From contig RHPI01002090.1 of the NCBI GenBank assembly GCA_009103225.1, forward strand, positions 675,375 through 739,374: a stretch of 64,000 nt of DNA. Reading direction: 5' to 3'. The notes under the pieces were generated by a model, which saw only the letters and a program-made list of their open reading frames with translations, was not told where the DNA came from and ran no database searches. Made by a program: the position numbers and the translations under genes. Source of the DNA: Chlorokybus atmophyticus (taxonomy: Eukaryota > Streptophyta > Chlorokybophyceae > Chlorokybales > Chlorokybaceae). This document shows, in pieces, positions 40,101-51,596 of this stretch (position 1 is the stretch's first letter; every line of letters starts with the position of its first letter).

Positions 40101-40961
40101 TGGTGAGATTGTTACAATACACTCTATTCATCTGGGACTGTAAACCAACCAGTATGTAAGGCATGCAACCGGTATGAGGCTGGTCAAACAACCTCATGAC
40201 CAAAGAACTGTTGCAGGCTTCCTTGCGTCTTGCAGCATGCCGTTCCAACGGCCTCTACTCAGTACTGATTAGTTACAGAGGGATTGGCAAAAAGGTCGCC
40301 GCAATGTCGACCCCAGGTGGCCATTGGTCAGCAAATTTCTGGAAAAGTTTGCACACCAAACGCGGTTGCTCCCTCGTGCGTGCTTCGGAGAATCTGAGGA
40401 ATCCCACATGTCATAAATGCCGCATGACTCATGTGGCAGTGATGACCTGTGCAACATTCTGGAATCCGCACAGCGGTGTCTACAAATTGTATTCCTGTAT
40501 GGTGATGGTCCATCACTGATGGATATCACGAACGTTAAGTGCTCTCATTCACGACGTCGGATGCGGGATTCACTTGCGCACATGCATTTCCGTGACTCGG
40601 TGCATGACTAGAGTGTCATGTATGTTTCGACGAAGTCAGCCAGCTGCCTACCAGCGCTGTGTCGCTGGTAGGCAGGCCTTCGGTTCGGCTGATTGCCGGC
40701 CGTCCCAACGAAATCAGTTATAATAATAAATCGCATTGTAACGAACAGAATGTGAGTGCAGTTGATATGATGGGGGTTAAATTATTATTCTTTGGGGTAT
40801 GGGGTGCCCAACCTCGTATCACTGGAAAGGCGCTTTTTAGAACAAGTCACACGATTTACTGTCGCGCTGTGCCGAAACCCGCGCGGCAAGAGAGGTGTCG
40901 TTTCTCGTTCGCCGTCGCCCTGGCGGTAAAAATGCTTTTGGATATCAAATTATTTACCTCA
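40101..40961. other. Intergenic, no gene recognised
   Basis: Short frames only. From about 40620 the DNA changes to a GC/AT mosaic with many CGG/CCG words and short inverted repeats, for example CTACCAGCG/CGCTGGTAG at 40650-40673. Confidence 0.5.
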
Positions 40962-41117
40962 TACTTGGTAACGGCGTTTTGAACGATGTCACCCCCTAGT
41001 TTACGCCGCATCTCAATTGACGCACTGCAACGGTGCTCGTACTTGGTAACGGCGTTTTGAACGATGTCACCGCCTAGTTTACGCCGCATCTCAATTGACG
41101 CACTGCAACGGCGCTGC
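40962..41117. repeat. 78-bp tandem duplication
   Basis: Two almost identical copies starting TACTTGGTAACGGCG at 40962 and 41040 and ending GACGCACTGCAACGG. Only a few substitutions separate them, so the duplication is recent. It lies about 320 bp left of the pogo-like element. Confidence 0.93.
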
Positions 41118-41434
41118 TACTTTTTGTGTATGGTAATGGATCAATAGATCAATATTGAAGCATATTGGTTGCTATATTGAGCCAAAAAGGTGTCCATTAA
41201 TGTGCTTATTTTAATACGGTTTTGTGTACAGACTGCAGCGATTATACGGAAAGTAGTTATGACTGATTATGATAAAGGTAGGATCGGACCGTGACGATAA
41301 GTTGTACACGCATCATCCGATTGCATTTATTCAACCGAGGATAATCAATCTAAGTGAAACTATCTCCTCATGTGCATGCACATGCGGCAAAAATGTGCCA
41401 ACATACCGCCACATGAGCATACAACTTATTGTTA

Positions 41435-44400
41435 TAGGGTCAAGTCCCCTATTTTAGGGATAATTTGAGGTTTTAAGCATATTGTGCTTGACTGATAGGG
41501 TTAATGGCGGTCATGTGTATAGTTGCTGGATAGCTGAAATTATAGGCTACACAGTGATATTTTTTTCACATTTCTCGCGCGGTGTCGTGTTAGATACTCC
41601 GCGCCAAAGTAGGGGGTGCAGAGGGTCTGACCTCAAGGGTGCGCGTGCCCTAATTTGGTGACTCGAGAAAGGCTGATGGGCGCTGTCAGCCATTCCTGAG
41701 TGCCATCAACCTGCTGGCCGCAGCCATTGTGAAGTGGCGGCTGCCAGCTAGTAGGCTGGGGGGCAGGCTGTGATGGGTGTGATGTGCAGGCTATTGCTTG
41801 CAGGCGGTTTGTTCCCGCCAAGCTGTGCCGCCTTGGCGGGAAACCTTGTGTCAGTTGCAAGGTTGCAAGCAAGCGGGCGGCGGCGTTATCGGTGTGGGTA
41901 TGGGTGGCATCAGGCGCACAGCAGAGCACAAAAGTCTTGCATGCATGCATGTGTATGTACAGGGTGTGTAAGTCAAGGCAAACTAGGTCTACAAAGTTGT
42001 CTAAGTCTAGGACTCTAATGGGGTGGTCTCTTGTGTATGTGTCGCTCCCTTGGCCGCTGTCTCCTGCGGAGGCCCGCCTCCTTGGCCTGTGCATGGGGGG
42101 CAGGGTCTGGGCGGAGATGGCGCTCGGCGAAGCCCTCAGCGTAGTCCCACAGGGGGTCTCCCAATTGGTTGTTACAATGCATGGGATCCCACTCGTAGCG
42201 CATCCACAGCTCGGTTGCCTCCTTTGCAATTCTCTCTCGCTGCTGTTGTTCTGCTTGCTCTGCTTGCTGTGCTTGTTGCCTTTGCTGTGCTTGCTGCTGC
42301 TGTCTCTCCTTCTCTGCGTCCTCCTTGGCTTTAGTCTTGGCAGCTTTCTCTCTCTCAACCAGCATCTTCTTTAAGGCAGCCTGTTTGTTCTTTGTTTGCA
42401 CCCTCTCTGCCTTTGCTGCTGCTGCATGCACAGCTTCTTCCGTTTTTTGCTTGGCAGCCTCCTTGCGTGCTTGCACTGCTGCTGCCTTGTCAACCTTGGC
42501 TTGGTCATGTATCTCAATCTCTGCTGCTATCTCGTTGCTGGTCAGCAGGTGTGCAGTTTTGATGCCACGCTTTTGTTTAGCTAGCGCTTCAGTGTTGGGG
42601 CTGCAATCCTCTGTGTTGTTGTTGTTGTCATCCTCCTCATCGCCCTTGTCGATCGCCTCCAACAGAGCAGACAGACCAGGAGGTGGTGGTGCCAGCTGCT
42701 TGTCTGTGAAGTACTTGTCCAGTGCATGTGTGTTGAGGGGCCAGAGTCCACATGCCCGGAAGCCCGCGATAATGTTTGCAGGGGACAACCCAGCGTAGTA
42801 AGGCTTCACCAGCAGCTTCAGGAACTCCTTCCTACTGAGGTCAAAGTTGTATCTTGTCTCCTGGCGCAGGCGATACTCCTTCCTATAGGCTTCCTTGAAG
42901 ACGTGTTGTGTGGGGTGGCAGCACGAGGATGTGAAGGCCCTTGTCTTATGCATAGCGGATCATGCTGCAGTTGTATCTGCTCACACGTCCGTCCACCACT
43001 AACAGTGCAGGGTTGGAAGGGCTAACTCCTCCGGGATACCACTTCACCAACTCCCTGATCCACAACTCGAAGATCTCCGTTGTCATCCATGCGTTCTCCT
43101 GTGCTGCAAATCTTGCTCCAGGTACATCAAAGTCCTTGGCATCCACTGTGAGGCGTTGGCCCTTGACAATGACAAGGGGAGGGGCAGCGAGACCAGCTCC
43201 GGTGACTGCACACATAAGGGTGATGTGCTCCCTGCTGCCTGTAGTTGCAGCTTGTGCCCACTTTGCCCCGCTGTGCAAAACATGTAGATTAGTAATGTTG
43301 TGTTTGAACGCATGTGTGTGTGCGTGTGTGCGTGTAACCAATGCATGACCAACTTGTTTACCTTTCGCAGATGATGCGCTGGTTCATGGCCGTATCTGGT
43401 TCGATGCCAACTTCATCAGCGCTGATAATCCTATCCAGACCAACCCCCAGCTGCTGCACAGTCTCAGCCAGCAGCTGGAAGTAGTGGTACACGACAGGTT
43501 TGTTGAGGGAGACTCTTCTGGACTTGTCAAGGGGCGCTGCCTTCCTGGTGCCCAAACGCTTCCTCCGCTTGAAGCCAGCGAACCACCTCTTCCCAGGTAC
43601 CCCGCCCTTTAGCAGTTTCGCTCTGTCATCTCCTACTAGCCTCTTGCCTGCTTCTATACCAATCTTTATCCACGTCATGCCACGACCCCACCCATTACGA
43701 GCCTTGACAAACTCTGCTAGGTTAGTCTCCTCAACATCATCTAAAGATGGTGGGAGCGCCAGCAAACCTGTATACACATGTCACTAACTAACTTGTCCTG
43801 ACTTGCTGAACCAGCACAGCAGCACCTACAGCCTCAACTCACTTGTACTCGAGGATGGTGTGTGGTTGTGCAACGAAGCGACGCATGGTGGTGTCCGGGA
43901 TGCCAAGGTCCTTGACAGCATCAGCAACATGCATACAGCCCTGGTTGATGGAGGCTACAGCACGCTGGATGTCCTCCAGCATGCCGCTGTAGTTGTTGTG
44001 GCTCCTCTTTCTCTTCTTAGCCAGAGGTGTCTTGGCCTTGACACGTTTACCCTGAGAGTTGCAGTATCAACAGCATGATGCAACAGGGTGGTCTGAGTGG
44101 CCTTGTGCCACAGTGATGACAAAGTTGCTGACAAATGCAACACACCCACCCTTTGCGTGCTGCTTTGTACCATAGGGTAGGACTTGAGCTGACTAGCTGA
44201 CCTTGTAGCAGTGTATACAACTTCTTTGCAACACAGCTAACGCGTGTACATCTCTCTGACTGCTTTTGTCTCCTCTGCACCAGCACACCTCACTCACACT
44301 ATCTCACCCCCTCACACCTTAACCTACAGCTAGCAAACAAATTAAATGCCACCAACACTCAACTAGTGAGTGCTTGAGGCATTGCAAACTGCAACACCTC

Positions 44401-44864
44401 AAACACAAACACGGAGCCCCAACCAGTTCTAACACTCACAAAGGCAACAATCACCAACTTCACTTTTGGGTTGTGTCGTTGCGTTACACCCCAAAAGTGT
44501 GAACTTTGTAGCTAGTGCATTTTCGCGTGGAATAGCATGAAACTTAAGAAATAAGGTCCTATAGCTTATACAAACCCAACAAAAACAATCATCCAATTTG
44601 CATATCACATGCCAGAGTTATTAAGTTGCAAACTTCATGGTGTTACTACACCGTTTGAACCACAAAATTTACCAACTTTAAAAATTTAAAACTCCCACCC
44701 CGCTGATCCGTTTGCCATTGTTAAAGGCTCGTTAGACGCGTATCAATCATACCTGCCTAAACCTATAGTATGGCCGGCAAATACCCCATAGGCCGGTAGA
44801 TATCAGCTAAAAACGGCTAATCCCCAAATAAGGGGCCGTTCCCAAATTAGGGGACTTGACCCTA
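41435..44864 (-). mobile_element. Pogo/CENP-B-like DNA transposon with TIRs
   Basis: The ends are inverted repeats: left GGGTCAAGTCCCCTA from 41437, right TAGGGGACTTGACCC ending 44862, each flanked by TA (41435-41436 and 44863-44864), the target duplication of Tc1/mariner/pogo elements. The interior carries a transposase gene on the minus strand. Total length about 3.43 kb. Confidence 0.9.
42015..44067 (-). pseudogene. Broken pogo-type (DDE_1) transposase
   Basis: From its 5' end on the minus strand: a basic segment and a psq-type helix-turn-helix with AVASINQGCMHVADAVKDLG (about 43850-44067); a CENP-B-type DNA-binding region with GKRWFAGFKRR (43358-43777); an intron with donor just after ICER at about 43362; and a DDE domain with ISADEVGIE (first Asp) and LLVVDGRVS (second Asp). 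After that the frame meets TAA (about 42952-42954), continues as LHILVLPPHTT, and then jumps directly to VFKEAYRKEY in another frame. The stretch that should carry the third acidic residue is missing. The C-terminus (42015-42900) is open, with an Asp/Asn run and long Gln/Lys/Glu coiled coil. Judged inactive. Confidence 0.85.
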
Positions 44865-46240
44865 TGAGTGAGTTTACATATACCATTTGTTTGCATATAT
44901 TTGAGCAACTGCATGACGTGGGGATGTACTTTAACGGGTGCAAACAGTCGGACCGCCGGAGGGGTTTCATCTTGCAAAAACGGTCGTGTCGATATCGTGC
45001 GAAAGGGCGTGGGTCCGAGGGGTTCCCTCTGAGTCGCAGTGTTTGGGCTTGTCATGCCGTGTGGATTGGCCGGTCCACCGGCGGCGCTAAATGCGCAATT
45101 CCGCTAAGACGTGACGCGACCGGACTTGGCGTGTCGGCGGATGTCGAAGCGGTCCTTGCGAAATGGTGCGGAATTTGGCTCGGTGAAATTGAGTGTGAAT
45201 GCACTTTATTACAAATATCCGATGGTAACCACGCGATTTATCGGCGCTGCTAGCCCAGCCGGTTCGTGGGGTGTCCACGCGGATCTGCTCGGAGGCGCTG
45301 GGCCACCGCCTGCTCATGCTGGGCGTCATTGGGTGTTGCAGGGAGTGGCGGCGGCAACGTTAAAATAAGTTGATTAGCGTATATGGGCGGCGCTGGAGCT
45401 GACCAGCCAGTCAGCGCCGGCTCTGGTGGCGCCGTTTGGGAGAACTAGCTACCAGGCCGTCAGGCCGCCAGGCGCCCTGGCCTGGTCTGGCAAAAGGGTC
45501 CAACAGGGTCCGTGTGGACTTGCCGCGATATAATCGTAGAACAGATATTATCGTGATAAATGCCGCGCTGCCGACTTCCGTCGGCAGCATGCGGACTTTC
45601 GAGGAACATCACCGACATTGCAAGACTCGCGACCGAGCCCGCGACTTAGCAGGCCGGTTGGGTCAGCAAACAATTCGGCGACTCACCTCACTGCCTTGCA
45701 CGACAAAACGAGAACCACTCGGACTTGACAGGCCACAATTCTGGTGGACTCCTCGCGGACTCAACACGACACAACGGGGTCCGCCTCGTCCGCGTTCGCG
45801 CAGGACTTGCAAGATGGTTAGCAGTGAAAACCCCCTCGGGCGGTCCGACTGCAAAGTACTTGATATACATCTACTCACTGCCCAGCCAATAGGAGGCAGG
45901 CCGCGCATACTGCCGCGCAGCCGGGCAGTCGCGAGTGGTGTCAGTCGCGGGTGCCACTCATGGCCCATCACATGGCCCGTGCGTAGGACCTTAAGATGCC
46001 GGCCGGCAGGCCGGCCCGACCAAACAGCCGCACCACTAGTTCCTCAACGGCGAACTGTCGTGTAAGGCCTGTAATGCGCTTTTCATCAAATTCAGTCCGT
46101 ACCTCCAGTCCCTTGCTACCAAGGACACCCGATTGTGTATTTGCATCCACTCAACGATACAAGTTTCAACCGGACTTTGTACATATTGATTTGCATCATG
46201 TTACAGCGCATGTAATTGCGTAATAGAAAGTGATTATCCC
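44865..46240. other. Mosaic non-coding DNA right of the transposon
   Basis: Patchy GC-rich DNA with many CGG/GCC words and palindromic motifs. The longest open frame (44864-45253) has no recognisable domain. It resembles the left flank (40620-41434), suggesting the transposon inserted into one older block. Confidence 0.45.
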
Positions 46241-47619
46241 TATGTATGACTGATACATGATACACTTATGACAATGGGAGCGTGCGCTTCCACATGTTGA
46301 TATAAAAATATACACAAATGTCGTAACAGATTGGTGGCTTGATTGTTATTTTTAACGGCGAACTTGACAATATACGCATGAGCACATATGCCTCATGTAT
46401 ATTATCGTATTTGCATAAAAAATACAGTTCAATGGCTTCAACTGAGAATCACAAAATGCACATGTACTTGCCGTCGAGCATCCACATCTTGAAGCAAACG
46501 TCTTTGCAAAAAAAACTAATTAACCGCATGAGTACTACATGTTGCAATTGATAAGTGTGCACGCTCTTCACAAATGCATTAAATATGATTCATATGCAAG
46601 AGAAAGATTACAACAACGTTTATGTAAAACTGAATTGACGCCTATGATCATCATAAACATGTAACTTTTCTTGCAACATGCTATTAGTGCAGATAAGTCT
46701 AAACTGAAGGTTTAAGGGAAACACGCAAGGCCGACGGATAAGGTGGATAATGTCGTGTTATTAAAAACCAAAATGATGCTCATGTGCATATCATGCATAA
46801 AATCCAGCATTTATCACACAACTCACATCAAGAGTGACTATACGGGTCAATTGAGAGCCACAGTAGCGCGCACACATCACACAAAAGGGTTTAATCATCA
46901 AAGTAATTTGTTAACAACAAAAACAAACTTATGGGGCTGGAGCAAACCATATTATGGATGCGTGAAGCCGTTCAGATATTAAGAATCGTACATACTTTAA
47001 TCAGATTCATGATTTGCATGCACATTATTACGGTTGATGCTAATCACTTGATTGAATTATCATTGTAGTATAAGTTACAGTATGTGTGTAAATGCATAGC
47101 TTATGAAAGCATATTATGTTATCCAACAAGGCATGTGTGCGTGCGTGTTATCGTACATGTGCCACACGTACGCGGCGTGTGTGCGTGTGTGTGCCTGTGT
47201 AAATGCATACGTGAGCTGAGACCAATCCCATTGCATTGCACACTACTAACATTGGCCCCAACATCCCTTTATGTGTGTATATGGGGTAGAAAACGGAGGC
47301 CCCTAATTTACGCAGATACAAGGCCCTTCCATGTATTTGTTTCATTCTCGGCAAGAATGACAAAGACAAATTAATGACCACACATTAATCGCTTACGTAG
47401 TACATGTTCACAAGTTTCATAAGTAATGCGCTTGCTATGAGTGCATGATTTGAGGTGCACATAGCGATAATGAAAAAATTCGACAAGTGCACCCACGTCC
47501 TAGGCCTGCTCCACACGTACACGTTTACGTTGCAAATGTTACACGGTGACTGACGAGAGACTGAGGGACTGTTGGATGCCTGACCCTATCTGAACCTAAC
47601 GAACTTAACGACTTGGGCC
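46241..47619. other. AT-rich gene desert
   Basis: AT-rich, stops in all frames. A TGTGCG-type simple-sequence stretch lies near 47135-47200. No gene seen. Confidence 0.6.
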
Positions 47620-48087
47620 ATAAAGGGACTGAATAAACTGCCGGTGCGTATTGTGGACAATAATCAATTGCTGACCGCCGATCGTACAGTACAGTGAACT
47701 GTTGCCTACCGGTGATGACGTGACATCAACATATTTTGACGGCCGACCGCCGGTCATGCTGCTTCTGTAACGGCGATCTACCTGTAATGGCAATTAAGTG
47801 TATATTCAGGCCCCTAATGGCGGCGGTCGATATCGGTGAGTCGGAGTTGACCCGCGGCAGGCCGGCGGCCGTACATAAGCCGCGGCGGCGACTAACCAAC
47901 ATTGGCAAGCAAGTGACCACACAATCTCAACTAAGTCTCCTAAGAGGGACGAGCAATGGCGGCGAGTTTCTGTTAGTCCGGTTAGTTATACTCGGCACAC
48001 TTAATGGAACAATTGTACCATTGCGATGATACAACAGTCCCATTAAAGTACCCTATACGGTACTTATCATTCAATGATTCAACGGTG

Positions 48088-48115
48088 CTGTCGTACCAAT
48101 TTAGTGGTACGACAG
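48088..48115. repeat. Perfect hairpin, 11-bp arms
   Basis: CTGTCGTACCA (48088-48098) and TGGTACGACAG (48105-48115) are perfect inverted copies around a 6-nt spacer. Confidence 0.9.
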
Positions 48116-48142
48116 TACTATTGAACTTGAAGGACGTTGAGC

Positions 48143-48168
48143 GTTTGAAACGCAGCAGCGTTTCAAAC
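48143..48168. repeat. Perfect hairpin, 11-bp arms
   Basis: GTTTGAAACGC (48143-48153) and GCGTTTCAAAC (48158-48168) pair perfectly around AGCA. It lies 27 bp after the previous hairpin. Confidence 0.9.
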
Positions 48169-48554
48169 ACTGAACGGCTTCATTTATAAAGACAGTTGTG
48201 CGGCGGCGGTGGCGGCAGCGACGGCGGCGGCACGGTTGGTGAGTTTGTGTATATATGTGTACACAGAGTAGTTGAGTTGCATGTGAATGATGGCGTTATG
48301 TTAAGTGCAACAGCGCAAACCGCCCTTCTTACAGGCAAGGTCAGGCGGCGGTGGCGGCGGCATGGTAGGTGAGTTTCTTTGTATGTGTGTGTATGATGCC
48401 GTTGTGTTGACGCCCTTGCCGACCAGGCCAAGCGGAGGAGGAGCGGCGAGGGCGGCGGTGGAGCGGCGGCGCAGGCGCGGAGGAGTGGAGAGTGAAGGAG
48501 CGGCGGCTGAGTATAAGGGTAGAGTATATATGGTAGTATCAATAGCTCAATGTT

Positions 48555-48581
48555 GTAGTAGTAGTAGTAGTAGTAGTAGCT
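48555..48581. repeat. GTA trinucleotide microsatellite
   Basis: About eight to nine GTA units in a row. Confidence 0.95.
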
Positions 48582-48956
48582 CAATGTAGTTTACTTTGTA
48601 GCGTAGCAACATGTTACAATGTTTATTGTTATTATATTATATATTATATTACATTATATATTTGTTTTTCAGTCAAGTTATTATATTATATATTTGTGAC
48701 TCGCCGTCTCTCACAGTTGACGACGATCACATGCAGTACCTGCTCGTGACTGAATGGTACGGATAGGTATTGGAGACAGTGACGTCAGGTATTTTAAAGG
48801 TACCATATGGTACCCCAAAGGTACCTGATAAATGGGTACCTTTGAGGTACAGTCGCCGGTACCTAACTGTTGGGTACCGGTTAGTGAGGTCAAGTCCCCT
48901 TTGCTTGAGTGATGGGTATTTAACAGGTACCTGTTAGTCAAGGTCAGTCCCTTTAT

Positions 48957-49602
48957 GAAAACGGCCGCCGACTGATGGTGACGGCCGTTATACTCAGGTC
49001 TCTGTATCGAGATTATAGGTGGACTGAGGTACAGTCTAAATGAGTAATTTAAGGTGCACGGCCGTTGCCAATATTTCATCGGCCGGCAGGGGAAACAATT
49101 TGCGACGTACGGTACGAAGTTACTGTACATGTAACAATTGGGGCCCGACCACTAGGCTATGGTAGTAAAAGACACTACCATGAGTGAGGTCTGTCATAAT
49201 TTATTCCAATTCGTAACAGTATATTAGTTGTTGTAAGCCATGTACAGTTTACCCCTGCAAAGACACTTCGCTCTTAAAGCATAACCCCGCAAACATGATG
49301 CATTATAAGAAAGCCAAACGAAATATAGGCAAACATTGGTGCGTAAAAGTGCTTGAGTGCGAAGAGCATCTCTTTATTTGATGTAATTCTCGCAAGTTTC
49401 AGTGCACGATATCAAGGGTCAGGGGACGCGTGATGGGTATAACATAAGGCGTGATCGACAACATCAGGGGGGGTAGACTGTACCCGTAAAACTTCATGCA
49501 AACACAAGTGTCGCAGCCAGTTCAGCCTGCGACTCGCAACTGCACGGCCAGTTGTGCTGGCCGCAAGGATCACCAGTGCCGGTCTGCCACTTGGACGGGT
49601 CG
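48957..49602. other. Intergenic, upstream of V-ATPase G
   Basis: No gene recognised; the right side should include the V-ATPase G promoter. Confidence 0.5.
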
Positions 49603-49611
49603 TTAGGGTTT
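49603..49611 (+). promoter_or_regulatory. Telo-box upstream of V-ATPase G
   Basis: TTAGGGTTT lies 60 bp before the start codon, in the likely 5' UTR or promoter. Confidence 0.6.
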
Positions 49612-49670
49612 GTGACCGAATAGACCATACTGGCCTGTTGCTCCGGAGCGCTTGCAGCGGCGGCGGCGCC

Positions 49671-50771
49671 ATGGCGGACAGCGACGGTGGCATACAGGCG
49701 CTGCTAGCCGCAGAACAGGAGGCGCAGTCCATTGTTGCGGCCGCGCGCGCAGGTGAGCACTTCTCGTCTCGGTTATGGGTTGATAACCTTGACAATGCAC
49801 CATTTGTACAATGGCAAAGTACAACCTATGTGATGAGTAGAAGCACTCACTGAAGGCTCGCCAAGCGGAGTTTGACGGATGTCGCATTACTCACAAAACT
49901 AAGCCTACAGCGTGCTTGTCGTCTTGCGGACATCGCTATTTGGCGGTGCTGTTTGCCAGAGAGAAAGTTGCTATTCTGCGTGATAGGGATCGATTGACGT
50001 TTTACGCACAACTAGAGACTTGCCTTTATTTGGGGCGTTCACTAGGCCGAAAGTAACGTATTGAGTGCTTGTGTTTCGAAGATGCAGTGAGACGCTTTGA
50101 GCGGGACGATGTTTCTTTCTTGGGAATTACGTGCAGCAATGTGTAGCAGGGTTCACAATGTCCGTGTATCATTTGTGCTGTGTTGCACAAATGACACACG
50201 GACGTCGACACATGTAAGGCCTGTAGTATAGTTTTGATGTGAGGGGAAACTATGTTCGTCGCACCCAATCATAAAAACCTTTTACTCCTGGTACCAGCCA
50301 AGGCATCGCGGTTGAAGCAAGCTCGGGAAGAAGCCGAGGCGGAGATCGCCGCGTACAGGCAGCAACGTGAGGAGTCTTTCAAGAAGGCCCTTACCGCGGT
50401 AATTTAGATTCTGCGAAGTGCTTGTACATGTCTGTTGAGATGAGCCTGTCGTGGCGAGAGCTGAAGTTTTGGACAACTTTTAACAACCAACATTCCGTTA
50501 ACATGTAGCAAACAATGTGTGTGTGTGTGTGCAGTCGTCTGGTGATGCTGGAAGCACCTTCCAGCGGCTCGAAGTTGAGACCAAGCAGCAGATTGCTGGC
50601 ATTGATGAGGCCACCAGGAAACTTGCCCCGGAGGTGTGTCGTTTATATTCAATTGCCTGCATGCAGCCTCGGCCTTTGCATGCAATCCTGCTGCACTTAA
50701 TGCTAAAATGCCCTCACTGTGGTGTGCAGGTGTCCAACATGTTGCTAAAGATGGTGACGACTGTGCAATGA
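49671..50771 (+). CDS. VMA10: V-type proton ATPase subunit G
   Basis: Four exons: 49671-49752, 50298-50398, 50535-50633 and 50730-50771; 107 aa, the usual length. Seen: the N-terminal GIQALLAAEQEAQSIVAAAR signature that packs against subunit E, a charged coiled coil (LKQAREEAEAEIAAYRQQRE), and a C-terminal helix ending in NMLLKMVTTVQ. Known: subunit G forms the peripheral stalk with subunit E in the V1 sector, holding the enzyme during rotation at vacuolar and other acidic membranes. The 545-bp first intron is the longest. It is convergent with VPS33, another endolysosomal gene, though proximity may be chance. Confidence 0.96.
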
Positions 50772-51596
50772 GTGTGCCTCTATGTACATCAGTAGTGTTG
50801 CAGTCACTATTACACGGAAATGTTGGCTTGCCACCATAATGCCTGGGGAGCAGCCACTGAATGGGTCCGTGCAGTCTGAGTCCGTGCAGTGTGCATCTTG
50901 ACTGGCAGATGTGTGCACATGCTTTTTTGGTTGGTATGTCACGCTCAGGACTGCGAACCGAGTCGACGTCACAAGAGTACAGGATATATGACGTGCTGTT
51001 GTGCACACACCACAGTGTTTGCATTCATTGCTTGTCTGTGTTGTGCAATGCGAACACATGCTGGTCAGAGACGAACTGTTCCACTAAGTTGGGTTAAACT
51101 TGCCGGACTGAGAGACAATGTCAGTTGCAGTGGGTGCTGTGCACTTGCTTTGAGCATTGATGTTGTCAACATGTGACCATCATATAACTCTGGACTACAG
51201 TAACCTTTGATGGTTGCCGATTGTTGACTTGTGATCACCATCTCAAAGCGGACTACTTTGCAATTTTTGGCATGGCATGGCATGCATATCTGAGCTGCAC
51301 ATGTGCTTGCTATGACTAATGGCCCCTCTATTCTACAGTTTGTGAGACCACAGTTGTCAACGAATGGTTTGGATGGATATAGCTACCATCTGACTGACAC
51401 GGACGCATCCGCATGCTAGCATACGCATTCTACGCTGCCACAAAACCACAAATATCACACATCCATGCATTCAGGCTATTGCCTAAAACATTGCGCTCGT
51501 TTTTTTGGCTAGGTGCAAGCAACGTGCTGACAAACAAACAACAATGCGGCAGCTTTCAACACGCAAATTCCGACAGCATGAGTCATGTGCACATTG
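50772..51596. other. Convergent intergenic region
   Basis: Between the stops of V-ATPase G (+) and VPS33 (-). The open frames show no family resemblance and overlap on both strands. Confidence 0.6.

Larger units (their letters stand above)
47620..48956. mobile_element. Possible non-autonomous element bounded by 13-bp inverted repeats
   Basis: ATAAAGGGACTGA at 47620-47632 recurs in perfect inverted orientation at 48944-48956. Between them lie several perfect hairpins, a GC-rich coding-less core and a cluster of GGTACC palindromes. The motif GGTCAAGTCCCCT (48891-48903) matches the terminal repeat of the 41-kb transposon. No long coding frame beyond low-complexity Pro/Gly. Could be nested MITEs rather than one element. 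Confidence 0.35.

Noticed and set aside
41784-42374. Plus-strand Leu/Cys/Ser-rich frame inside the transposon
   Set aside because: Mirror of the Gln/Glu/Lys-rich transposase C-terminus on the minus strand.
44864-45253. 129-codon plus-strand open frame right of the transposon
   Set aside because: No domain, begins at the transposon border, and sits in mosaic non-coding DNA.
48180-48584. Pro/Tyr-rich minus-strand frame
   Set aside because: Read-through of GTA and GGC simple repeats, low complexity, no homology.
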